Shown here in pieces: positions 1-5,332 of a DNA stretch of 5,332 bases. Made by a program: the position numbers and the translations under genes. The first letter of the stretch is position 1. Every line of letters begins with the position of its first letter. The DNA is from Aequorivita sp. (lineage in GTDB: Bacteria; Bacteroidota; Bacteroidia; Flavobacteriales; Flavobacteriaceae). The stretch is taken from NCBI GenBank assembly GCA_002733915.1, contig NVXN01000002.1, forward strand, positions 372,430 to 377,761, written 5' to 3'. Under the pieces are notes generated by a model. It ran no database searches and was not told the origin of the DNA. It worked only from the letters and a program-made list of their open reading frames with translations.

Positions 1-492
1 CTTCAACTTGTTATGGACGGTATGAAATTACAACCATGTAGTCCAGGATTTGTGGACGGTCGTGATGCCATCCTTGAAGCAGATGATATTGCCAATGGTG
101 GTGCAAACAGATGTTTAATTTGGAGAGCATTTGCTAAGCGTGGTCTTGGGGTGAGTGCAACACAAGGCAGTACTGACAGTAAAGCTGATGGTACAGAAGC
201 TTTTGACGTGCCCCCAGGATGTGAACTTGGAATCTCTGACAATGGTGCTGACCAAATCAATTTTGTTGTGTTCCCAAATCCTTCTAACGGAGAGATTAAC
301 ATCAAATCTAGATTTGATGTTGGAGCGGCTACCATCTCAATTTTTGATATGAACGGAAGAAAAGTCTTTGGTCAAGAAATAGAACTTCATCAGAACGCAA
401 GAGTAAATGCCAATGGTCTTCATGCTGGTATTTACTTGATTCAGATTGAAGGAGGTAATCGTTCTCAGACTTCTAAACTGATAATTAATTAA
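1..492 (+). CDS. Secreted M36 (fungalysin-type) metalloprotease, C-terminal part, with T9SS sorting domain
   Basis: This is the 3' end of a gene that enters the window from the left; 163 codons are visible, in frame from base 1 to a TAA stop. Residues 1 to about 75 ([11 protein letters not shown], then GRDAILEAD and [10 protein letters not shown]) match the end of the M36 fungalysin peptidase domain as I know it. The catalytic HExxH motif would lie upstream, so activity cannot be judged. After a short linker, residues about 86-163 form a type IX secretion C-terminal domain: FPNPSNG at about 91-97, an [11 protein letters not shown] strand, a [11 protein letters not shown] strand and a final KLIIN. 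Such domains direct export across the outer membrane and are then removed. The protein is therefore probably a secreted or surface-attached peptidase. The ATG at 13 is internal and is not the start. The gene ends just before a strong hairpin terminator. The M36 call is good but rests on the C-terminal part alone; the sorting domain is clear. Confidence 0.85.
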   Translation, partial: LQLVMDGMKLQPCSPGFVDGRDAILEADDIANGGANRCLIWRAFAKRGLGVSATQGSTDSKADGTEAFDVPPGCELGISDNGADQINFVVFPNPSNGEINIKSRFDVGAATISIFDMNGRKVFGQEIELHQNARVNANGLHAGIYLIQIEGGNRSQTSKLIIN

Positions 493-515
493 GAATAAAA
501 ATTAAATAAAGATTG

Positions 516-541
516 AAAAGAGGCTCGAAAGAGCCTCTTTT
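516..541. terminator. Bidirectional intrinsic terminator between the protease gene and dxs
   Basis: An 11-bp perfect stem (AAAAGAGGCTC paired with GAGCCTCTTTT) closes on a GAAA tetraloop. On the + strand it runs into eight or more T residues (538-545), 23 bases after the protease stop codon. On the - strand it follows the dxs stop codon by only two bases and has a shorter T run (TTTT). It probably ends both convergent transcripts, more strongly for the protease gene. Confidence 0.9.
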
Positions 542-543
542 TT

Positions 544-2319
544 TTACAGATATATTTTAATTGTTTTATAGATTGCTTCAGAAGAAATTCCAAACTTTGA
601 CTGCAATTCTTCCACAGTTCCATGCTCTGGAAAAACATCGGGGATGCCTAACACCTTAATAGTGGTCTTATAATGGGGGCTGGCAAATGAAACAATAGCA
701 GAGCCCATTCCGCCTACAGCAGTTCCATCCTCCACAGTAATTACAGTTTCATATTTCTGAAAAAGCTCATGCAATAAAGTTTCGTCTAGCGGTTTTAAAA
801 AACGAAGATCAACGCAGCCCACTCGCTCCCTTTGGGAAGGGGAAAGTAAATTTATGGCTTTCAGCGCATTATGGCATACAGGGCCAAGGGTTAATAAGAG
901 AATTTTATTGCCTTCTTTTAAAATTTCGGCCGTTCCAATATTAATTAAATTGAAAGGCTTCTTCCAATCCAATATACTGCCTCTACCTCGTGGATAACGG
1001 ATGAAAATGGGCAAATCCAGTCCAAGTTGAGCCGTAAACATTATATTTCGCAATTCAGTCTCATTACGGGGGGCAAAAATAATTAGATTCGGAATGCAAT
1101 TTAAATAAGCCAAATCGAAGATTCCATGGTGTGTTGCGCCATCTTCACCTACAATCCCGGCTCGGTCCAAACAAAAAATCACAGGTATTTTTTGAAGGCA
1201 AACATCGTGGATTACCTGATCGTAAGCCCGTTGCAAAAAAGTAGAGTAAATATTACAGAAAACGGTAAAACCTTGTGTAGCCATTCCCGCTGAAAAAGTT
1301 ACTGCGTGTTGCTCTGCAATCCCAACGTCAAAAGCACGTTGGGGGAAAATATCCATCATAAATTTTAAGGAACTTCCCGTTGGCATTGCGGGGGTGATGC
1401 CAATAATTTTTTTATTTTCTAAAGCTAACTCAACCAATGTTTTTCCAAATACATCCTGAAATTTGGGAGGTTGCAATTCGTTATTTTTCGGCGGAAGATT
1501 TCCCGTAAGGGCATCAAATTTTCCGGGAGCATGATATACTACTTGGTTTTCTTCGGCTTGCCGAAGCCCTTTTCCTTTGGTTGTTATTATGTGAAGTACT
1601 TTTGGTCCCGAAACATTTTTAAGTTTTTCCAATTCTGCAATTACCAAATCTATATTATGCCCATCGATTGGTCCGGAATAATTAAAGTTTAATGCTTCAA
1701 AAATAGTATCTGCCTCTTTTGCGCCATTCAATTTTACTTTGGTGAAATAATCTTTCAGCGCGCCTACGCTTGGATCAATGCCAATAGCATTATCATTCAG
1801 AATAATCAATAAGTTAGTGTCAGTAACTCCTGCGTGGTTCAAGGCTTCAAACGCCATCCCGCTGGCAATGGAGGCGTCGCCTACAACGGCTATGTGCTGC
1901 CTATCCTTTTCGCCTTTTAATTTTGATGCAATTGCCATTCCCAGAGCTGCTGAAATTGCGGTACTGCTATGCCCAACCCCAAAAGTATCATAAATACTCT
2001 CGGCCCGTTTAGGAAAACCACTGATGCCCCCCAACTGTCGATTGGTATGAAAAATTTCCTTTCTACCCGTTAATATTTTATGACCGTATGCTTGGTGGCC
2101 AACATCCCACACCAAAATATCATCGGGGGTATTAAAAACGTAATGTAAGGCGATGGTAAGCTCAACTACGCCCAGGCTCGCCCCCAAATGGCCTTCTTTG
2201 GTCGCCACTATATTTATAATAAATTCACGGAGCTCTTGTGCCAGTTGTGGCAATTTTTTCTGTGGAATTTTCCGGAGGTCATCAGGAAATGTGATGGTAT
2301 CTAATATATTGTTTGGCAC
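544..2319 (-). CDS. dxs: 1-deoxy-D-xylulose-5-phosphate synthase (DXS)
   Basis: DXS condenses pyruvate with glyceraldehyde 3-phosphate, using thiamine diphosphate (TPP) and Mg2+, to make DXP. This is the first step of the MEP isoprenoid pathway and also feeds TPP and pyridoxal phosphate synthesis in many bacteria. The 591 residues cover the whole enzyme (E. coli about 620). Visible motifs are GHLGASLG (43-50, His44), DVGHQAYGHKILTGR (72-86), the TPP/Mg motif with VGDAS at 146-150 and LNDN at 174-177, DVGIAEQHAVTF (331-342, catalytic Glu336) and DRAGIVGEDGATHHG (385-399). The C-terminal transketolase domain starts near 460. The usual GDG is GDA here, and the loop after VGALKDYF is about 40 residues shorter than in E. 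coli. The start is GTG: no in-frame ATG is near, a stop lies in frame at 2335-2337, and translation from the GTG gives the family's usual N-terminus (NNILDTI). No Shine-Dalgarno is visible. Residues 491-501 (LLSPSQRERVG) look repeat-derived (see findings). It is divergent from tadA. Confidence 0.97.
   Translation of the reverse strand: MPNNILDTITFPDDLRKIPQKKLPQLAQELREFIINIVATKEGHLGASLGVVELTIALHYVFNTPDDILVWDVGHQAYGHKILTGRKEIFHTNRQLGGISGFPKRAESIYDTFGVGHSSTAISAALGMAIASKLKGEKDRQHIAVVGDASIASGMAFEALNHAGVTDTNLLIILNDNAIGIDPSVGALKDYFTKVKLNGAKEADTIFEALNFNYSGPIDGHNIDLVIAELEKLKNVSGPKVLHIITTKGKGLRQAEENQVVYHAPGKFDALTGNLPPKNNELQPPKFQDVFGKTLVELALENKKIIGITPAMPTGSSLKFMMDIFPQRAFDVGIAEQHAVTFSAGMATQGFTVFCNIYSTFLQRAYDQVIHDVCLQKIPVIFCLDRAGIVGEDGATHHGIFDLAYLNCIPNLIIFAPRNETELRNIMFTAQLGLDLPIFIRYPRGRGSILDWKKPFNLINIGTAEILKEGNKILLLTLGPVCHNALKAINLLSPSQRERVGCVDLRFLKPLDETLLHELFQKYETVITVEDGTAVGGMGSAIVSFASPHYKTTIKVLGIPDVFPEHGTVEELQSKFGISSEAIYKTIKIYL
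816..846. repeat. Possible palindromic repeat remnant inside dxs
   Basis: The segment has a GC-rich imperfect inverted repeat (GCTCCC-TTT-GGGAAGG at 825-840) unlike the AT-rich DNA around it. Read in the dxs frame it encodes SPSQRERVG, a peptide I associate with translated bacterial palindromic repeats. It sits between the conserved GPVCHNALKAI and VDLRFLKPLDE stretches, where DXS proteins vary in length and sequence. The perfect stem is short (four base pairs), so a chance origin is possible. Boundaries are approximate. Confidence 0.35.
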
Positions 2320-2344
2320 GTTGTAAAGATACAGTTATTGCGAA

Positions 2345-2380
2345 TTTGTTAATTGTTGAATTCGTTAATTTGTTAATTCG
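2345..2380. repeat. Short AT-rich repeat, three copies of TTYGTTAATT
   Basis: Copies lie at 2345-2354 (TTTGTTAATT), 2361-2370 (TTCGTTAATT) and 2369-2378 (TTTGTTAATT, overlapping the second by two bases). They fill the centre of the 100-bp region between the divergent dxs and tadA genes. They could be binding sites or simple-sequence drift; the sequence does not decide this. Confidence 0.5.
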
Positions 2381-2388
2381 TAATTTCG
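2356..2388 (+). promoter_or_regulatory. Weak candidate promoter for tadA
   Basis: TAATTTCG at 2381-2388 differs by one base from the Bacteroidota -7 consensus TAnnTTTG, and a TTG at 2356-2358 lies 22 bases upstream in the place of a -33 element. Transcription would start near 2395, giving a leader of about 25 nt before the TTG start codon. In DNA this AT-rich, such a match could be chance. No equally good candidate was found for dxs on the - strand. Confidence 0.25.
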
Positions 2389-2419
2389 TTTTTCAATTTC
2401 ACTATAAAATCTAAGAAAA

Positions 2420-2875
2420 TTGAGCATAATAAAGCCTTACGACGATACCTATTTTATGAAAAGAGCACTGCAGGAAGCAGAAGCAGCTTATAAAAATGGC
2501 GAAATACCCATTGGGGCCGTTATTGTTATAAACAATCAGATTATTGCCCGTTCGCACAACCTTACAGAAACCTTGAACGATGTTACTGCGCATGCGGAAA
2601 TGCAAGCTATTACTGCTGCAGCTAATTATTTGGGAGGAAAATATTTAATTGATTGTACGCTGTATGTAACGATAGAGCCCTGCCAAATGTGTGCAGGGGC
2701 TTTGTATTGGAGCCAAATCTCCAGGATTGTGTATGGGGCAAGAGACGAACAGCGCGGATGTATTAACTTAAATACAAAGCTGCATCCAAAGACAAAAATA
2801 ACGGGTGGAGTTATGGCCGAAGATGCTTCACAACTACTAAAACGGTTCTTTATCGAGAAAAGAAATTTAAACTGA
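2420..2875 (+). CDS. tadA: tRNA-specific adenosine deaminase TadA (CDA-fold)
   Basis: TadA deaminates the wobble adenosine (A34) of tRNA to inosine so that one tRNA can read several codons; in most bacteria this is tRNA-Arg(ACG) and the gene is essential. The 151-aa protein is one cytidine/deoxycytidylate-deaminase-fold domain. The zinc site is complete: HAE at 58-60 gives ligand His58 and proton-shuttle Glu60, and PCQMC at 87-91 gives Cys88 and Cys91. Asn47 in ARSHN is at the position that contacts the anticodon in TadA structures. The start is TTG at 2420: an in-frame stop lies at 2405-2407, the next ATG (2456) would remove the conserved DDTYF stretch before MKRAL, and the upstream AAGAAA is only a weak ribosome site. 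The gene is divergent from dxs and convergent with the cold-shock gene, so it is probably transcribed alone. A guanine or cytosine deaminase is less likely, given the close fit to TadA and the TLYVTIEPCQMCAGAL context. Confidence 0.95.
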   Translation: MSIIKPYDDTYFMKRALQEAEAAYKNGEIPIGAVIVINNQIIARSHNLTETLNDVTAHAEMQAITAAANYLGGKYLIDCTLYVTIEPCQMCAGALYWSQISRIVYGARDEQRGCINLNTKLHPKTKITGGVMAEDASQLLKRFFIEKRNLN

Positions 2876-2881
2876 AATAAA

Positions 2882-2909
2882 AAAAGCCTTTCAATTTTGA
2901 AAGGCTTTT
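2882..2909. terminator. Bidirectional intrinsic terminator between tadA and the cold-shock gene
   Basis: AAAAGCCTTTC pairs with GAAAGGCTTTT (11 bp) around a six-base loop (AATTTT). The - strand side is followed by seven T residues, so it should end the cold-shock transcript efficiently. The + strand side has only TTTT and is probably weaker for tadA. It begins seven bases after the tadA stop and lies 20 bases beyond the cold-shock stop. Confidence 0.88.
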
Positions 2910-2928
2910 GGAATTAACGTATATCTTT

Positions 2929-3126
2929 TTAGTCGTGGATTACGCGAACTTGAGCCGCAACACGTCCTTTTCTTCCTTCTTCTTCAACATATTCTACTTT
3001 GTCACCTTCGTTAAGGGCTTCACCGTTTAAGCCCGTTACGTGTACAAAAATGTCTTTTCCGGTATCGTCGTTTGTGATAAAACCGTAACCTTTAGATTCA
3101 TTAAAAAATTTTACTGTTCCTTCCAT
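2929..3126 (-). CDS. Cold-shock domain protein (CspA family)
   Basis: This 65-aa protein is a single cold-shock domain, a five-strand OB fold that binds single-stranded RNA and DNA. CspA-family proteins act as RNA chaperones and antiterminators; some are cold-induced and others constitutive, and the sequence does not say which this is. RNP1 is KGYGFI (12-17) and RNP2 is DIFVHV (25-30), with the surface aromatics Phe7/Phe8, Tyr14, Phe16 and Phe27. The Trp found near residue 11 in E. coli CspA is Phe here, and the basic and acidic patch EEEGRKGR lies near the C-terminus. The ATG at 3126 gives the usual start MEGTVKFF. The predicted leader is short and AT-rich, not the long structured leader of E. 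coli cspA. It is probably monocistronic, with its own promoter at 3159-3195 and a good terminator. Confidence 0.96.
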   Translation of the reverse strand: MEGTVKFFNESKGYGFITNDDTGKDIFVHVTGLNGEALNEGDKVEYVEEEGRKGRVAAQVRVIHD

Positions 3127-3158
3127 TTTAAATAAAAAAATAAATTAATAATAAGTTA

Positions 3159-3195
3159 CAAATGTAAAATAATTATGATTTCATTTGTTAACAAA
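3159..3195 (-). promoter_or_regulatory. Candidate Bacteroidota-type promoter of the cold-shock gene
   Basis: On the - strand, TACATTTG (3166 down to 3159) matches the Bacteroidota -7 consensus TAnnTTTG exactly. A TTTG (3195-3192) lies upstream as a possible -33 element, but the spacing of 25 bases is somewhat longer than usual. Transcription would begin near 3152, leaving a leader of about 25 nt rich in A and T with no Shine-Dalgarno, which is normal for this phylum. Confidence 0.6.
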
Positions 3196-3196
3196 T
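3183..3196. promoter_or_regulatory. Perfect 14-bp palindrome, possible operator
   Basis: ATTTGTTAACAAAT is identical on both strands and overlaps the presumed -33 element of the cold-shock promoter, a position where a dimeric regulator could act. Being AT-rich, it could also be chance, and no known binding-site family is recognised. Confidence 0.3.
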
Positions 3197-3224
3197 TGAA
3201 AATTTTTTGGTAAATGCCAATTTT

Positions 3225-3470
3225 TCATATTTTTTTATCCTTCTGGTAATCCCTCATCTTTTTAATGTTTTCTTTGGTAAGCATATATTCCTTAACGTTT
3301 CTTTTTCTCCATCTATGGTAAATAAAAAGGGGCATCAATATAAAAAACCCGACCATTAAGGTAAGACCAATGATTAAATTTCCAGTTGCTTCATCTTCTG
3401 TCTTTAGATAGAAGCCTGCTCCCAAACCTATAAGTACGGCTATGAATAATATGCTAATAATGTATTTCAT
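3225..3470 (-). CDS. Small two-helix membrane protein, unknown function, downstream of clc
   Basis: I do not recognise this 81-aa protein. It has two hydrophobic segments, residues 3-21 (YIISILFIAVLIGLGAGFY) and 32-51 (LIIGLTLMVGFFILMPLFIY), joined by a short acidic loop (KTEDEATGN). A basic segment, HRWRKRNVK, and a charged tail of about 20 residues follow. By the positive-inside rule both ends should be cytoplasmic and the loop periplasmic, a helical hairpin. The first helix is not followed by a clear signal-peptidase site, so it is more likely an anchor than a signal peptide. The ATG at 3470 is well placed and lies 18 bases after the clc stop, so the two genes are probably cotranscribed. 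No good terminator follows; only a weak, interrupted hairpin is seen. It may be a partner of the ClC protein or an unrelated small membrane protein; the sequence alone does not say. Confidence 0.75.
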   Translation of the reverse strand: MKYIISILFIAVLIGLGAGFYLKTEDEATGNLIIGLTLMVGFFILMPLFIYHRWRKRNVKEYMLTKENIKKMRDYQKDKKI

Positions 3471-3488
3471 CTAATAAGTTTTGTTGCA

Positions 3489-5285
3489 TTACTTCCCTGA
3501 AAAGTCAATCAACTTTCGGCGATAGGCAGTAAGGAGTTTTGATTTTGAAACGAAACCATAGTATTTTCCGTTGCTTATTACAGGAAGGTTCCACGCCCCG
3601 GTGTCTTGGAATTTTTTCATGACATCGGTCATTTTATCTTCATCCATATTAATAATATCTGGAGGATGGTGCATAAGTTCCTTCGCTTTTAACTCTTCGT
3701 ATAAATTTTGATCAAACATAACCGGGCGCAAATCATCCAATAATATAATACCTTCCAGTGAATCCGTCTCTTTGTTAAGTACCGGGAAAAGATTTCTTTT
3801 GGATTTAACAATAGCCTGATGTACAATTTCACCCAGGTTCATTTCTGGGTTTATGCTAATAAAGTCCCGTTCTATCACGGTTTGTATATCCATTAAAGTG
3901 AGTACCGCATGGTCCTTGTTGTGCGTTATTAAATCTCCTTTTCGTCCCAGCTCCATAGCATAAACAGAGTGTGGAATAAAATATTTAGTGATAGAAAAAG
4001 AAATAGCAGCGGTAATCATCAACGGAATAAAAAGTTCATAGCCGCCAGTAACTTCGGCAATAAGAAATATGGCTGTAAGGGGGGCGTAGAGCACGCCGGC
4101 CATTAAACCGGTCATTCCCACAAGAGTGAAATTGCTTTCAGAAACTCCATTTGGGAAGAGCCCACAATTGTTCAGGATTTTTGCGGCAACGTTGCCCATA
4201 ATACTTCCCATAAAAAGTACTGGAGCGAAAATACCACCCACGCCCCCGGCTCCAAAAGTTAGGGCACTGGCTATTATTTTGAAAAAAACCAGTCCTGCCA
4301 ATAGGGCAATTACCACCCAAATACTACTTAGTTCTAGGTTAAATATGTTGTTCTGTAATGCTATTTCGGGGTTTCCTTTTACTAGGTTGTTGATTACATC
4401 AAACCCTTCACCGTAAAGCGGGGGAATGAAATACACCAATATTCCCAAACCCACACCCCCAACAAGTAGGCGCTTGCCGGGAGAATTTATTTTTTCAAAA
4501 GCCGATTGTATATAGGCGTATATCTTCGTAAAATACACCGAGGTAAACCCCGCTGCAATTCCTAAAATCATATAAAAAGGAACATCACTCAAATAAAATG
4601 CATCGGTATTTTTAAAGGGAAGCAAAATATCATTTCCGAAGAAAAAATAAGAAGTAAGAATCCCAGAAATGGATGCCAACAAAAGTGGAAGCATGGATGC
4701 CAGTGTAAGATCCAAACTAAATACCTCAATCGCAAAAATCAACGCCGCTATGGGCGCCTTAAAAATAGAAGCCATTGCTCCGGCCGCAGCACAACCAATC
4801 AATAAAGTTCTATTGGCTTGGTTTAAATGAAGTACCCTAGAGAGATTTGAACTTAAAGCCGCGCCAGTTGCAACCGTGGGACCTTCAAGACCCACGGATC
4901 CTCCAAAACCAACAGTTATAGGGGCTGTGAGAATACTACCAAACATTTGGTAGCGCTTTATAAACCCTTTCTTTTTTGAAATTGCAAATAATGTGGAAGG
5001 AATACCATGGCTTACTTTTTTCCGTATTACATACTTAATGATAAAATAGACTAGGGTTAGCCCAAGTATGGGGAACACGAAATAAAAAGCGGTATGGTAA
5101 TATTGAATCAGGTTTCCTTCTAGCAAATGCTGGATAAAGTGCGTAAGGTTTTTAAGGATAACCGCGCCAACACCCGACAAAAAGCCCACAACAATCGCTA
5201 TTAAATACACAAACTGCGTTTGCGAGATGTATTTAATACGCCAAATAAGAAAGCGGGTTAATAAATTTCGTTTTTGTTTTGGCAT
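3489..5285 (-). CDS. ClC-family chloride channel or Cl-/H+ exchanger with two C-terminal CBS domains
   Basis: ClC proteins are dimeric inner-membrane carriers of chloride and related anions, some as channels and others as anion/proton exchangers. The 598 residues comprise a membrane domain (about 20-440) and two CBS domains (about 464-525 and 535-592), which in this family often bind adenine nucleotides and modulate transport. Signature motifs, numbered from the ATG, are SHGIP (92-96, for GSGIP in E. coli ClcA), GLEGP with the external gating Glu134 (E148 in ClcA), GGIFAP (350-355) and Tyr442 (Y445 in ClcA). The internal proton glutamate (E203 in ClcA) aligns with Val188. Glu134 keeps exchange possible, while Val188 leaves the mechanism open. 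I chose the ATG at 5285; a TTG at 5300 in the same frame overlaps a terminator stem and adds only five residues. MPKQKRNLLTRFL is a plausible cytoplasmic N-terminus for this group. The small membrane protein gene follows after 18 bases. Confidence 0.95.
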   Translation of the reverse strand: MPKQKRNLLTRFLIWRIKYISQTQFVYLIAIVVGFLSGVGAVILKNLTHFIQHLLEGNLIQYYHTAFYFVFPILGLTLVYFIIKYVIRKKVSHGIPSTLFAISKKKGFIKRYQMFGSILTAPITVGFGGSVGLEGPTVATGAALSSNLSRVLHLNQANRTLLIGCAAAGAMASIFKAPIAALIFAIEVFSLDLTLASMLPLLLASISGILTSYFFFGNDILLPFKNTDAFYLSDVPFYMILGIAAGFTSVYFTKIYAYIQSAFEKINSPGKRLLVGGVGLGILVYFIPPLYGEGFDVINNLVKGNPEIALQNNIFNLELSSIWVVIALLAGLVFFKIIASALTFGAGGVGGIFAPVLFMGSIMGNVAAKILNNCGLFPNGVSESNFTLVGMTGLMAGVLYAPLTAIFLIAEVTGGYELFIPLMITAAISFSITKYFIPHSVYAMELGRKGDLITHNKDHAVLTLMDIQTVIERDFISINPEMNLGEIVHQAIVKSKRNLFPVLNKETDSLEGIILLDDLRPVMFDQNLYEELKAKELMHHPPDIINMDEDKMTDVMKKFQDTGAWNLPVISNGKYYGFVSKSKLLTAYRRKLIDFSGK

Positions 5286-5298
5286 CCTTAAAGCTATC

Positions 5299-5326
5299 AA
5301 AAAATCCCGCGTTAGCAGGATTTTTT
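5299..5326 (-). terminator. Intrinsic terminator in front of clc
   Basis: On the - strand TCCTGC and GCGGGA pair around a TAAC loop (six base pairs, one of them a U-G wobble), extended by six A-T pairs and ending in TTTTTT. On the + strand the wobble becomes a C-A mismatch, so the element fits - strand transcription better. It most likely ends a gene lying to the right of the window. It stops only 13 bases before the chosen clc start codon. Confidence 0.75.
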
Positions 5327-5332
5327 TCTTAA

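Noticed and set aside
3..335. 110-codon open frame on the - strand opposite the protease gene
   Set aside because: It is a shadow of the M36 protease and T9SS domain frame, with no recognisable domain of its own.
1551..1566. GC-rich perfect inverted repeat CTTCGGC-TT-GCCGAAG inside dxs
   Set aside because: It encodes LRQAEE within the KGKGLRQAEENQ stretch, which is conserved in DXS proteins of this group, so the palindrome is best explained by codon choice; there is no T run.
2324..2331. TATCTTTA on the - strand as a -7 element for dxs
   Set aside because: It lies only four bases before the GTG start, so transcription would begin at or inside the start codon, and no TTTG lies at the proper distance upstream.
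3198..3226. Hairpin after the small membrane protein gene (TTGG/CCAA with flanking A-T pairs)
   Set aside because: It needs a mismatch and a three-base bulge and lacks a T run, so it is not a convincing terminator.
4126..4416. 96-codon + strand open frame opposite clc, and similar frames within dxs (1471-1692, 1778-1993)
   Set aside because: They lie wholly inside strongly conserved genes on the other strand and show no family resemblance.
5286..5300. TTG at 5300 as the clc start
   Set aside because: It overlaps the terminator stem and T run and adds only five residues; the ATG at 5285 gives the expected N-terminus.

Overview
The window looks like a piece of a Bacteroidota chromosome, most likely of the class Flavobacteriia. 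The grounds are a protein ending in a type IX secretion (T9SS) C-terminal sorting domain, AT-rich intergenic DNA without Shine-Dalgarno sequences, a TAnnTTTG-type promoter element before the cold-shock gene, and DXS, TadA and ClC sequences that resemble flavobacterial forms. These are judgements from memory of the families; no database search was run.

Layout, left to right. (1) Positions 1-492, + strand: the C-terminal end of a secreted M36 (fungalysin-type) metalloprotease with a T9SS sorting domain; the catalytic part lies outside the window. (2) A GAAA-loop hairpin at 516-541 serves as a shared terminator with (3) dxs on the - strand (544-2319, GTG start), the first enzyme of the MEP isoprenoid pathway. 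(4) A 100-bp divergent intergenic region with a short AT-rich repeat separates dxs from (5) tadA (2420-2875, + strand, TTG start), the tRNA adenosine deaminase. (6) A second shared terminator at 2882-2909 separates tadA from (7) a single-domain cold-shock protein gene (2929-3126, - strand), whose promoter region at 3127-3224 holds a good Bacteroidota -7 element and a perfect 14-bp palindrome. (8) A probable two-gene - strand operon follows: a ClC-family chloride channel or exchanger with two CBS domains (3489-5285), then, 18 bp downstream, an unrecognised 81-aa two-helix membrane protein (3225-3470). (9) A terminator hairpin at 5299-5326 lies directly in front of the ClC start codon.

The genes are mostly unrelated housekeeping functions: protein secretion, isoprenoid synthesis, tRNA modification, RNA chaperoning and ion transport. 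Only clc and the small membrane protein look functionally linked, and that link rests on spacing alone. I see no CRISPR array, transposon, phage gene, tRNA or rRNA, and no convincing undescribed multi-gene system. The points most worth following up are the small protein next to clc, a palindrome-derived peptide inside DXS, the terminator in the clc leader, and replaced pore and proton-path residues in the ClC protein.
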